19,033 nt of DNA from Anaerofilum faecale (GTDB lineage Bacteria > Bacillota > Clostridia > Oscillospirales > Ruminococcaceae): NCBI GenBank assembly GCA_019114265.1, contig DXFV01000024.1:1-19033 (forward strand), in the 5' to 3' direction. This document shows, piece by piece, positions 6,241-13,741 of this stretch; position 1 is the first letter of the stretch, and every line of letters starts with the position of its first letter. Under the pieces are notes generated by a model that saw nothing but the letters and a program-made list of their open reading frames with translations, searched no databases and was not told the origin of the DNA. The translations under genes and the position numbers were made by a program.

Positions 6241-6675
6241 TCAGGCGGCCTTGTTCAGGGTGTCCTGCATCAGCGCGTAGCTCACAACGCTCAAACCAAA
6301 GATGGAAAGCAGCAGGTAGACGATGCCGCTGTTGCCGGGGTACCCCTTGATGCGGTCGCAGCGCTCGCCCATCTTGTACATCCAGTACAGTCCGTAGATG
6401 CCGCAGGTGACCAGGGACAGCAGGAACACCATACCGCCGCTGGTGGCGTTCACTTCGCCGGCCGCCGCGTTCACCTCGTCGTTCAGCACGATCATCCAGT
6501 AAATGCCGTACAGGCCGCAGGTGACCAGATACAGGATGATGCACAGGGCGATGCTGCGCGGGGGCGTGCCGCGCATGCCGGGCGCCGGGCCAAAGCCGCC
6601 GAAACGGGAACCGCAGTTCGGGCAGTTCACCGCATTGTCGTCGCAGGGGGTTCCGCATTGGGGACAGTATTTCAT
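6241..6675 (-). CDS. Zinc-ribbon plus DUF4234 membrane protein
   Basis: This 144-residue protein starts with a zinc ribbon: Cys4 and Cys7 (CPQC) pair with Cys18 and Cys21 (CPNC). A glycine/proline linker follows, then a DUF4234 membrane domain. The membrane part contains an internal duplication, VTCGLYGIYWM and VTCGIYGLYWM, each in a hydrophobic segment, and ends in a third segment (VYLLLSIFGLSVVSYALM). DUF4234 has no assigned function; the ribbon suggests a cytoplasmic or membrane-edge binding head. The start is the ATG at 6673-6675, with a clear TAAGGAGG site 7 nt upstream and its own promoter at 6721-6749. It is the first gene of a two-gene unit with DUF2752. A role as a small-molecule or lipid-related membrane accessory would be guesswork. 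Confidence 0.85.
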   Translation of the reverse strand: MKYCPQCGTPCDDNAVNCPNCGSRFGGFGPAPGMRGTPPRSIALCIILYLVTCGLYGIYWMIVLNDEVNAAAGEVNATSGGMVFLLSLVTCGIYGLYWMYKMGERCDRIKGYPGNSGIVYLLLSIFGLSVVSYALMQDTLNKAA

Positions 6676-6720
6676 TTTGATTCCTCCTTAGGTGGGATGG
6701 GATATGATTCGCTATTCAGT

Positions 6721-6749
6721 ATTATACTAAATCTCTTTCCAAAAAACAA
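6721..6749 (-). promoter_or_regulatory. Promoter of the DUF4234-DUF2752 unit
   Basis: Minus-strand TTGTTT (6744-6749), a 17-bp spacer and TATAAT (6721-6726). It lies 45 bp upstream of the DUF4234 start codon, in the divergent region with guaA (6676-6993). I see no riboswitch there. Confidence 0.65.
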
Positions 6750-6899
6750 TCAAAAAGCACAAAAACGCCCATCCGATACGGTGATTCTGTCGTGTTGCGC
6801 CGTCCGCAGGATATTTTTGTAAACAGCTAAAACTTTTTTGCGATGCGGCATGGATTTTGTTCACACTGTAAAATCTTTCCGCGCAGGGGGAAAAGCGCG

Positions 6900-6929
6900 T
6901 TGACAACCGCCGTTTTGTTCCGCTATTAT
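6900..6929 (+). promoter_or_regulatory. guaA promoter
   Basis: TTGACA (6900-6905), an 18-bp spacer and TATTAT (6924-6929). The leader of about 58 nt holds a G+C-rich inverted repeat GGGCGG/CCGCCC (6952-6957 and 6969-6974) just ahead of the AAGGAGG site. It has no T run and does not look like a purine riboswitch. Confidence 0.75.
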
Positions 6930-6993
6930 AGGGAAATAATCCGTTTTCTGCGGGCGGTGCAGCGCCGTCCGCCCAGCCACAAGGAGGAAGCAT

Positions 6994-8535
6994 ATGACCC
7001 AAACTGTTCTGGTTGTGGATTTCGGCGGTCAGTATAACCAGCTGATTGCCCGCCGTGTGCGCGAGTGCAACGTGTACACCGAGATCGTGCCCTATACGGC
7101 CGCGATGCAGGCCATCCGGGAAAAGCAGCCCCGCGGCATCATCTTCACCGGCGGTCCCAACAGCGTGTATGAGGACGGTGCGCCGTCCATCAGTAAGGAA
7201 GTGTTCGAGCTGGGGATCCCGGTTCTGGGCATCTGCTACGGTTCCCAGCTGATGATGCATCTGCTGGGCGGCCATGTCTGCAAGGCCCCCGAGCGCGAAT
7301 ACGGCAAAACCGAAGTGTTCGTGAACACCGACAGCAAGCTGTTCCAGAACGTAAGCCCCTCCACCATCTGCTGGATGAGCCACAACGACTACATCGAGAA
7401 AGCGGCCCCCGGCTTTGCCGTTTCCGCCCACACGGCCAACTGCCCGGTGGCGGCGGTGGAGTGGCCGGAAAAGGGCCTGTACGCCGTCCAGTTCCACCCC
7501 GAGGTGCTGCACACCGCCGAGGGCAAGACCATGCTGTCCAACTTCGTGTACAACGTCTGCGGCTGCGCGGGCGACTGGCGCATGGACAGCTTTGTGGAGC
7601 GGTCGGTTGCCGCTCTGCGCGAGAAGATCGGCAGCGGCAAGGTGCTGTGCGCGCTGTCGGGCGGCGTGGATTCGTCGGTGGCGGCGGTGATGCTGGCCAA
7701 GGCAGTGGGCAAGCAGCTCACCTGCGTGTTCGTGGACCACGGCCTGCTGCGCAAGAACGAGAGCGAGGAAGTGCAGGCGGTGTTCGGCCCGGAGGGCGAG
7801 TACGACCTGAACTTCATCTGCGTGAACGCCCGCCAGCGCTTCTACGACCGTCTGAAGGGCGTGGAGGAGCCGGAGCAAAAGCGCAAGATCATCGGCGAGG
7901 AATTCATCCGCGTGTTCGAGGAAGAGGCCAAGAAGATCGGCCGTGTGGATTTCCTGGTGCAGGGCACCATCTATCCGGACGTGGTGGAAAGCGGCTTCGG
8001 CGGCGAGTCCACCGTGATCAAGAGCCACCACAACGTGGGCGGTCTGCCCGACTATGTGGACTTCAAGGAGATCGTGGAGCCGCTGCGCGACCTGTTCAAG
8101 GACGAGGTGCGCGCCGCCGGCCGTGAGCTGGGCATCCCCGAGTATCTGGTGAGCCGTCAGCCGTTCCCCGGTCCGGGCCTGGCCATCCGCATCATCGGCG
8201 AGGTGACCGAGGAGAAGATCAAAATGGTGCAGGACGCCGACGCCATCTGGCGCGAGGAGATCGCGGCGGCGGGCGAGGACAAGGGCCTGGGCCAGTACTT
8301 CGCCGCGCTGACCAATATGCGCAGCGTGGGCGTGATGGGCGACGAGCGCACCTACGACTATGCGGTGGCTCTGCGCGCCGTGACCACCACCGACTTCATG
8401 ACGGCGGAACCCGCCTATCTGCCCTGGGACCTGATCGCCAAGGTGACCAGCCGCATCGTGAACGAGGTGCCCCACGTGAACCGCGTGATGTACGACTGCA
8501 CGGGCAAGCCCCCCGCAACCATTGAATTCGAATAA
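6994..8535 (+). CDS. guaA: GMP synthase (glutamine-hydrolysing)
   Basis: This 513-residue enzyme makes GMP from XMP, ATP and glutamine, the last step of guanine nucleotide synthesis in the cytoplasm. The N-terminal class I glutamine amidotransferase domain carries GICYGSQ with nucleophile Cys81, and the His168/Glu170 pair in FHPEV. The ATP-pyrophosphatase domain has the P-loop SGGVDSS (222-228). The C-terminal dimerisation domain has the conserved SRQPFPGPGLAIR stretch and ends in KPPATIEFE, very close to the family's usual ending, so the gene is complete at its 3' end. Length matches the family norm (about 510-525). The start ATG has AAGGAGG 8 nt upstream. It is transcribed alone, between its own promoter and a strong terminator. 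Confidence 0.98.
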   Translation: MTQTVLVVDFGGQYNQLIARRVRECNVYTEIVPYTAAMQAIREKQPRGIIFTGGPNSVYEDGAPSISKEVFELGIPVLGICYGSQLMMHLLGGHVCKAPEREYGKTEVFVNTDSKLFQNVSPSTICWMSHNDYIEKAAPGFAVSAHTANCPVAAVEWPEKGLYAVQFHPEVLHTAEGKTMLSNFVYNVCGCAGDWRMDSFVERSVAALREKIGSGKVLCALSGGVDSSVAAVMLAKAVGKQLTCVFVDHGLLRKNESEEVQAVFGPEGEYDLNFICVNARQRFYDRLKGVEEPEQKRKIIGEEFIRVFEEEAKKIGRVDFLVQGTIYPDVVESGFGGESTVIKSHHNVGGLPDYVDFKEIVEPLRDLFKDEVRAAGRELGIPEYLVSRQPFPGPGLAIRIIGEVTEEKIKMVQDADAIWREEIAAAGEDKGLGQYFAALTNMRSVGVMGDERTYDYAVALRAVTTTDFMTAEPAYLPWDLIAKVTSRIVNEVPHVNRVMYDCTGKPPATIEFE

Positions 8536-8539
8536 TTTT

Positions 8540-8579
8540 AAAAGGCAAAAAATGCATAGATAAGCCGTTTTTTGCTTTT
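8540..8579 (+). terminator. AT-rich hairpin just after guaA
   Basis: CAAAAAA (8546-8552) pairs with TTTTTTG (8568-8574). Past a one-base bulge, AAAAG (8540-8544) pairs with CTTTT (8575-8579). The loop is 15 nt. The stem is AT-rich and weak, so it could be a first, leaky terminator or an mRNA-end structure. Confidence 0.45.
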
Positions 8580-8625
8580 GAAATGATTTGCGGCAACGAT
8601 TTGGCAACACTTTTTCATTGGTTAT

Positions 8626-8672
8626 AAAAAGAGAGCTAACTGATTTTGATTCGTCAGTTAGCTCTCTTTTTT
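8626..8672. terminator. Bidirectional terminator between guaA and the LacI unit
   Basis: A perfect 18-bp stem, with arms AAAAAGAGAGCTAACTGA (8626-8643) and its complement (8654-8671), surrounds a 10-nt loop. T runs lie on both strands (TTTTTT at 8667-8672; AAAAA at 8626-8630). It can stop guaA transcripts and those of the convergent LacI/small-protein unit. The stop codon of the small protein (8671-8673) lies in its edge. Confidence 0.9.
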
Positions 8673-8880
8673 ATATCATTCCGAAATACCGGAACGTCTC
8701 TTTGATGTATGGCATTTTTTCAGGTGGACAAGGCTTTTCGCGCTGAGAAGACGAAATTCTGTTGGGCGCGTTTTTTACCGGGATGCCGCAGACCTCTTTC
8801 ATGTGGGCGATCCAGCATGTTTTAGGTGAAAAACCGTAAGTTTCCTTGACATAACCCTGTATTTCCTTATACGTGGCCAT
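8671..8880 (-). CDS. Conserved 69-residue protein, unknown function
   Basis: This small soluble, basic protein has recognisable conserved blocks: MATYKEIQGYVKETYGF at the start, KTCWIAHMKEVCG, APNR, PCPPEK and the ending FRYFGMI. I recall this pattern from small hypothetical proteins in many clostridial and other genomes, but know no proven role. No signal peptide or membrane segment is visible. I chose the ATG at 8878-8880 because AGGAGG lies 7 nt upstream; the in-frame ATG two codons earlier sits too close to that site, and the longer upstream frame is LacI-gene sequence in another frame. It overlaps the 3' end of the LacI-type gene by 14 nt, so its ribosome-binding site lies inside that gene and translation is probably coupled. 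The shared terminator follows at once. Co-expression with the regulator is clear from the layout; a functional link is not shown. Confidence 0.8.
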   Translation of the reverse strand: MATYKEIQGYVKETYGFSPKTCWIAHMKEVCGIPVKNAPNRISSSQREKPCPPEKMPYIKETFRYFGMI

Positions 8881-9910
8881 CGGCATACCTCCTGGACCCA
8901 AAGGTTCCTGTGCTGGTTTGTCGTGGCGCTTTGCCGGTGGAATGGCGCACCAACAGCCGGGCATGGAGCAGCAGCGTGCTGATGGGAACTTCCTCCAGCA
9001 GGCTGGACAGAGCATAAAAGCCGCTTTTGCCCAGCTGGGTGCGGTCCTGCCGGATGGTGGTCATGGGAGGCTGGGTGAAGGCGCAGAAGGGCAGATCGTC
9101 AAAACCCAGGATGCTCAGATCTTCCGGAATGCGCAGGCCCATCTCCTGGCAGTGGATCATCACCGTATGGGCCAGCAGATCGTGGCTGCACACGATGGCG
9201 GTCACCTTTTGCTCCAGCAGAGCGGGAAGGTGCTTTTGCAGGCATTCAGAAAAATAGTAGTTGCTGCCTGCCAGACTGTGATCGTCCGGCAGGTTGTGCT
9301 TGCCCAGTGCATGGAAAAAGGCGCTGTAACGCTGCTGATTGACATAGGAACCAAGCCCGCCGCTGAGATAGCCGATCCGCCGGTGTCCCAGCTCTTTCAG
9401 ATGGGCCACAGCCAGATCCATGCCCTCGCTGTTGTCCACGCCCACATAGCAGGTGGCGGGGTTGCCGCGCACATAGTTGTCCAGCAGAACCGCGGGGGTG
9501 TGGCTGGTCTGCATCTGGTGCAGCCAGGGGTCGGTCAAAGAAAGCCCCAGAAAAAAGGCCCCCACATAGTTGTTTTGCAGCATGTATTCATCGTAGGAAA
9601 TGCTTTTCTGTATTTTATCGTTCAGCGGTACCACGCATACCACAAAGCCGGCGGGCTCGGCCACCTTGCGGAAACCGGTCACAATGTCGTAACCGAAGTC
9701 CGAGGGCTCCTCGCAGGTCATGTTTTCGATGAAAAGGCACAGCTGCTTTGCGCCTTTTTTTCGCATGGAGCGGGAATACCCCAGTTCCACTGCGGTTTCC
9801 AACACGGCTTTTCGCAATGTTTCGCTCACGTCGGGGGCGCCGTTCAGCGCCTTGGAAACGGTGCCCTTGGAGATGTTCAGTTTGTTGGCAATGTCTTCAA
9901 TTCTGGTCAT
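8867..9910 (-). CDS. LacI-family transcriptional regulator (probable maltodextrin operon repressor)
   Basis: This 347-residue DNA-binding regulator has an N-terminal LacI helix-turn-helix (IEDIANKLNISKGTVSKALN, about residues 4-23) followed by the hinge-helix region LRKAVLETAVELGYS. The rest is a periplasmic-binding-protein-like effector domain. YVGVDNSEGMDLAVAHLKELGHRRIGYLSG and ILGFDDLPF are typical LacI-family blocks. After the usual family ending (LLLHARLLVRHSTG) it carries about 20 extra residues that overlap the next gene. The start ATG at 9908-9910 has GAGG about 8 nt upstream. It is divergent from the maltodextrin operon, and two matching 15-bp motifs lie between them (10035-10049 and 10168-10182). 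By analogy with MalR it would release DNA when a maltodextrin is bound; that is inference. Confidence 0.9.
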   Translation of the reverse strand: MTRIEDIANKLNISKGTVSKALNGAPDVSETLRKAVLETAVELGYSRSMRKKGAKQLCLFIENMTCEEPSDFGYDIVTGFRKVAEPAGFVVCVVPLNDKIQKSISYDEYMLQNNYVGAFFLGLSLTDPWLHQMQTSHTPAVLLDNYVRGNPATCYVGVDNSEGMDLAVAHLKELGHRRIGYLSGGLGSYVNQQRYSAFFHALGKHNLPDDHSLAGSNYYFSECLQKHLPALLEQKVTAIVCSHDLLAHTVMIHCQEMGLRIPEDLSILGFDDLPFCAFTQPPMTTIRQDRTQLGKSGFYALSSLLEEVPISTLLLHARLLVRHSTGKAPRQTSTGTFGSRRYADGHV

Positions 9911-9960
9911 GGATGTCCTCGTTTTTCCGAAAATAGGAAGAAATAATGTGTTTTGTACTT

Positions 9961-9989
9961 ATTATACCGGGTTTGAGAGGGAAAATCAA
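9961..9989 (-). promoter_or_regulatory. Promoter of the LacI-type regulator gene
   Basis: Minus-strand TTGATT (9984-9989), a 17-bp spacer and TATAAT (9961-9966), 50 bp upstream of the start codon. Confidence 0.7.
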
Positions 9990-10034
9990 TCGAAAGCAGA
10001 ATGCAAAAGCCCTTGAAAACAACGAAAAAATAAG

Positions 10035-10049
10035 TTTCGTAAAGTTTTG
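10035..10049 (-). promoter_or_regulatory. Candidate LacI-type operator 1
   Basis: TTTCGTAAAGTTTTG on the plus strand is the reverse complement, with one mismatch, of the motif at 10168-10182. It lies 46 bp upstream of the regulator's own -35 and 133 bp (centre to centre) from operator 2, a spacing that could allow looping. Confidence 0.55.
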
Positions 10050-10130
10050 TATGGCCACTGTTGAAAGTGACAAAAGAGCCGCCGCATCCTTGTGCATAAG
10101 GCAGAAAATGGGAAAATAAACTGGGAAATC

Positions 10131-10159
10131 TTGACGGTGAAGGGGAATGAGAGTATAGT
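10131..10159 (+). promoter_or_regulatory. Maltodextrin operon promoter
   Basis: TTGACG (10131-10136), a 17-bp spacer and TATAGT (10154-10159). The predicted start near 10166 falls at the edge of operator 2, a classical repression arrangement. Confidence 0.75.
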
Positions 10160-10167
10160 GAACGTAG

Positions 10168-10182
10168 CGAAACTTTACGAAA
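10168..10182 (+). promoter_or_regulatory. Candidate LacI-type operator 2
   Basis: CGAAACTTTACGAAA contains an imperfect palindrome (CGAAAC against TTTACG) like LacI/MalR half-sites. It directly follows the -10 box, so a bound repressor would block initiation. It matches operator 1 in inverted orientation at 14 of 15 positions. Confidence 0.65.
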
Positions 10183-10205
10183 TAAATTAAGGGAGGAACA
10201 AACAA

Positions 10206-11437
10206 ATGCAGGTAAAATTAGCGCGAGCGGCAGCGGCGCTGTGTGCGGGAGCAATGCTTCTGGCCGGCTGCGGCGGCACCGAAAACGCGCAGCAGACGGC
10301 GGAGAAGGTTCGGCTGATGGTGTGGTCCCCCTCGGAGGACCAGTCCCAGTCCAGCGGGCAGTGGCTGCAAACCTGCTGCGAGCGGTTTGCGCAGATGCAC
10401 CCGGAGTGGGATATCACCTTTGTATACGGCGTGGCGGACGAGGCTTCGGCGGCCACCGCCGTGGCCCAGGACCCGGAGGCCAGCGCAGATGTATTCCTGT
10501 ATGCCAACGACACTTTGACCACTATGACCGATGCCAAGGCGCTGGCCAAATTCGGCGGCAAATACGCCGAGGAGCTGAAAGCCACCAACAGCCAGGCTTT
10601 GCTGGATTCCCTCACCATGGACGACTACATCTACGGCGTGCCCTTCACCACCAACACCTGGTACATGTATTACGACAAGCGGGTGTTCAGTGAAGAAGAT
10701 GCAAAGAGTCTGGACGCTATGCTGGAAAAAGGCGTTGTGGCCTTTCCCCTCGTAAATTCCTGGTACCTGCCCGCCTTCTACTTTGGCAACGGCTGCACCC
10801 TCTTCGGGGACGGCACCCAGGAGGAGCTGGGCGCGGACTTCGGCGGGGAAAACGCCGTGGAGGTGACCGAGTATCTGGTGGATCTGGTTGCCAATCCCAA
10901 CTTTAAAATCGACCAGGACGGCAGCGGCCTTGCAGGCTTGCGGGACGGCAGCATCCACGCCATCTTCTCCGGCTCCTGGGATGCCGCCGCCGTGCGGGAA
11001 ATCCTGGGGGACGACATGGGGTGGCGGCGCTGCCCACCTACACTTTGAACGGCGAGGAAAAGCAGATGTACGCCTACGCCGGTTCCAAGGCCATCGGGGT
11101 GAACACCTCCACCGATTACATGGTGCAGGCGGTGGAACTGGCCATGTATCTGGGCTCTGCCGAGGCACAGCAGCTGCACTACGAGCTGCGGGGTGTGATC
11201 CCCTGCAACACCGAGCTCAACGAGGACCCGGCCATTGCGGCGGATGAGGTGGTACGGGCCCAGAACGACACCTTTGACCGCACCTCCAAGCTGCAGCCCT
11301 TTGTGGCTCAGATGAACAACTGCTGGACGCCGGTGGAAAATATGGGCAAGGCGATCCGCAACGGTACGGTGACCAAGGAAAACGCCGCCGAGCAGACCAA
11401 GGCGATGAACGACGCCATGAACAGCGACGGAATCTGA
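10206..11437 (+). pseudogene. malE: Maltodextrin-type ABC substrate-binding lipoprotein, frameshifted
   Basis: This is a family 1 extracellular solute-binding protein of CUT1 type, expected to bring maltodextrins to MalFG. It begins with a lipoprotein signal peptide with lipobox LAGC (Cys22), and GGGAGG lies about 10 nt upstream of the ATG. The first open segment, 10206-11048 (280 residues), covers the N-lobe and part of the C-lobe: MVWSPSEDQ, ADVFLYANDTLT, YGVPFTTNTWYMYYDKR, IFSGSWDAAAVREILGDDMG. It then runs into a nonsense tail, WRRCPPTL. The matching C-terminal part, AALPTYTLNGEEKQMYAYAGSKA and onward, lies in another frame (11021-11437). Restoring one G to the four-G run 11018-11021 would rejoin them into a 410-residue protein, the normal family length. 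Either a real mutation, a homopolymer sequencing error, or slippage could explain this. It is the first gene of the operon, 20 nt before malF. The sugar is inferred from the neighbours. Confidence 0.88.
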
Positions 11438-11457
11438 GAAAGGTGTGAGGTGTGACG

Positions 11458-12837
11458 ATGAAACGGTTCAATTCCAAGCAGGCGGAGGGATATTCCCCCT
11501 ATACCTGCATCGGGGCTTTGCAGCAGGGAAATGCGGTGACCCGCCTGTCCGCCCTGGTGCTGGGCCTGGGCAATATGCTGAACGGGCAGCTCGTCAAGGG
11601 CCTGCTGTTTTTGGCCGGAGAGCTGGCCTATCTGTGGTTCATGATCCGCTACGGCTTCCATAACCTGGTCATGCTGGTGACCTTGGGTTCGGTGGAACAG
11701 CAGGAGATCTGGGACGAGGCCCAGCAGGTGTTCCTCTATACCAAGGGCGACCAGTCGGTGCTGCTTCTGCTCTACGGCGTGGCTACCATTTTGCTTACGG
11801 TGATCGCCTTCTGGGGCTGGCGCGGCGCGCTGCGCAGTGCCTATAAGGCGGAATGTTTGAAAAAAGAGGGCCGTCATCTCAACAGTTTCCGGGAGGATCT
11901 GGCCAGCCTGCTGGACGAAAACCTCTACCGGCTGCTGATGACCCCGCCCATGTTCTTTATCACGGCGCTCACCATCCTGCCCCTGATCTTCATGATCTGT
12001 ATGGCCTTCACCAATTACAGCCGCATCGACAACCATCTGGTGCTTTTTGATTGGGTGGGACTGGAAAACTTCGCGGCCCTATTTGATTCCAGCAGTGTGC
12101 TGGGCAGCACATTCTGGTCGGTGCTGGCCTGGACGCTGGTCTGGGCGGTGTTCGCCACCTTCACCAACTACATTTTCGGCATGCTGCTGGCGTTGCTCAT
12201 CAACCGGAAGGACACCCGCGCCAAAGGCTTCTGGCGGTTCTGCTTCGTGCTTTCCAGCGCGGTGCCCATGTTTGTATCCCTGCTCATTATGCGCACTATG
12301 CTCCAGCCCAACGGCGCGGTGAACGTGCTGCTGCGGAATCTGGGCCTCATCGCCCCCGACGCCGGTCTGCCTTTCTTCACCGATCCCACCTGGGCCAGAG
12401 TTACCGTCATTGTCATCAACATCTGGGTGGGTGTGCCCTATACGCTGATGCAGCTCACCGGTATCCTCCAGAACATCCCCGGCGATCTCTACGAAGCTGC
12501 CAAGGTGGACGGCGCGGGCCCGGTGCGAACCTTTTTCAGCATCACGCTGCCTTATATGCTGTATGTGACGACTCCTTATCTCATCGCCACCTTCACCGGC
12601 AACGTGAACAACTTCAACGTGATCTATCTGCTCTCCGGCGGCGACCCCATCACCAATCTGTCCTCCACGGCGGGCAGCACCGATCTGCTGGTAACCTGGC
12701 TGTACAAGCTGACCATCGACAAGCAGTACTACAACGTGGGCGCGGTCGTGGGCATCCTGACCTTTATCATCCTGTCGGTGGGGGCCCTGTTTACCTACCG
12801 GCGCAGCAAGTCCTACAAAGAGGAAGGTGGGTTTTAA
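11458..12837 (+). CDS. malF: Maltodextrin-type ABC transporter permease, MalF family
   Basis: This 459-residue integral membrane protein is one of two permease subunits of a CUT1 sugar transporter. The first 150 or so residues hold extra hydrophobic segments (LVKGLLFLAGELAYLWFMI and SVLLLLYGVATILLTVIAFW), as in MalF-type proteins of Firmicutes that exceed the usual 290 residues. The core follows, from MFFITALTILPLIFMICMAF. The EAA loop is EAAKVDGAGPVRTFFSITLP, and FNVIYLLSGGDP is a conserved MalF block. I chose ATG 11458, since GAGG lies 7 nt upstream; a GTG two codons earlier (11452) lies too near that site. It is followed by malG after 3 nt. It needs an ATPase that is not in the window. Confidence 0.92.
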   Translation: MKRFNSKQAEGYSPYTCIGALQQGNAVTRLSALVLGLGNMLNGQLVKGLLFLAGELAYLWFMIRYGFHNLVMLVTLGSVEQQEIWDEAQQVFLYTKGDQSVLLLLYGVATILLTVIAFWGWRGALRSAYKAECLKKEGRHLNSFREDLASLLDENLYRLLMTPPMFFITALTILPLIFMICMAFTNYSRIDNHLVLFDWVGLENFAALFDSSSVLGSTFWSVLAWTLVWAVFATFTNYIFGMLLALLINRKDTRAKGFWRFCFVLSSAVPMFVSLLIMRTMLQPNGAVNVLLRNLGLIAPDAGLPFFTDPTWARVTVIVINIWVGVPYTLMQLTGILQNIPGDLYEAAKVDGAGPVRTFFSITLPYMLYVTTPYLIATFTGNVNNFNVIYLLSGGDPITNLSSTAGSTDLLVTWLYKLTIDKQYYNVGAVVGILTFIILSVGALFTYRRSKSYKEEGGF

Positions 12838-12840
12838 GCA

Positions 12841-13707
12841 ATGAAACGGTATAAAAGCGCAAAGGCCACCCGGCGGCGCACCAATATCCTGGTTCATACC
12901 CTGCTGGCGGTGCTGGCTGCCATCTGGGTGTTCCCGGTGCTGTGGGTTATTATGACCAGCTTCCGGGGTGAAAAGGGGTCCTATGTGTCCACCTTCTTCC
13001 CCCAGACCTTCACTTTGGAAAACTACACCCGCCTGTTCACCGACACGGCGGTGCTGAACTTCCCCCAGATGTTTATGAACACCCTTATCATTGCGGTGTG
13101 TTCCTGCCTGCTTTCCAGCTTCTATGTGCTGTCGGCATCCTATTGTCTGTCCCGGATGCGCTTTAAAATGCGCAAGCCTTACATGAACATGTCCATGGTG
13201 CTGGGTCTGTTCCCGGGCTTTATGTCCATGGTGGCGGTCTACTTCATCCTGAAAGCGGTGGGCCTCACCGAGGGCTCCATGATTCGTCTGGCGCTGATTC
13301 TGTGCTATTCCGGCGGCGCGGCGCTGGGCTTCCAGATCGCCAAGGGCTTTTTTGACACCACCCCCTACGCGGTGGACGAAGCGGCCCTCATCGACGGCTG
13401 CACCCGCTGGCAGATCTTCACCAAGATCACCTTGCCTTTGAGCAAGCCGGTGATCGTCTACACCATGCTCACGGCCTTCATCGGCCCCTGGGTGGACTTC
13501 ATCTTTGCCAAGGTGATCTGCCGGGCCAACTCCGACCAGTATACGGTGGCCATCGGCCTGTGGAAGATGCTGGAAAAGGAATACATCGACAGCTGGTATA
13601 CCAGCTTTGCAGCCGGTGCGGTGCTGATCTCCATTCCCATTGCGCTGCTGTTCCTGAAGCTCCAGAAATACTATGTGGACGGCATGGCGGGTGCAGTCAA
13701 GGGCTGA
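12841..13707 (+). CDS. malG: Maltodextrin-type ABC transporter permease, MalG family
   Basis: This 288-residue integral membrane protein is the partner permease. The first membrane segment is ILVHTLLAVLAAIWVFPVLW (about residues 15-34), followed by the family's periplasmic stretch FTLENYTRLF and further segments. The EAA loop reads DEAALIDGCTRWQIFTKITLP. The protein ends in KYYVDGMAGAVKG, the ending typical of MalG. It starts 3 nt after the malF stop, with GGAAGGTGG as the likely ribosome-binding site. Length and order (binding protein, malF, malG) match CUT1 sugar operons. Confidence 0.94.
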   Translation: MKRYKSAKATRRRTNILVHTLLAVLAAIWVFPVLWVIMTSFRGEKGSYVSTFFPQTFTLENYTRLFTDTAVLNFPQMFMNTLIIAVCSCLLSSFYVLSASYCLSRMRFKMRKPYMNMSMVLGLFPGFMSMVAVYFILKAVGLTEGSMIRLALILCYSGGAALGFQIAKGFFDTTPYAVDEAALIDGCTRWQIFTKITLPLSKPVIVYTMLTAFIGPWVDFIFAKVICRANSDQYTVAIGLWKMLEKEYIDSWYTSFAAGAVLISIPIALLFLKLQKYYVDGMAGAVKG

Positions 13708-13741
13708 TACAGCTGTTTGAACCGGGAGAGGAAACACAAAA

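Noticed and set aside
6930..6993. Purine riboswitch upstream of guaA
   Set aside because: The short leader lacks a three-way junction and the conserved loop sequences; only a small G+C-rich hairpin is seen.
6727..8610. 627-codon open frame antisense to guaA
   Set aside because: guaA is unmistakable on the other strand. The antisense frame is rich in His, Val and Ala, typical of reading G+C-rich genes backwards, and shows no domain.
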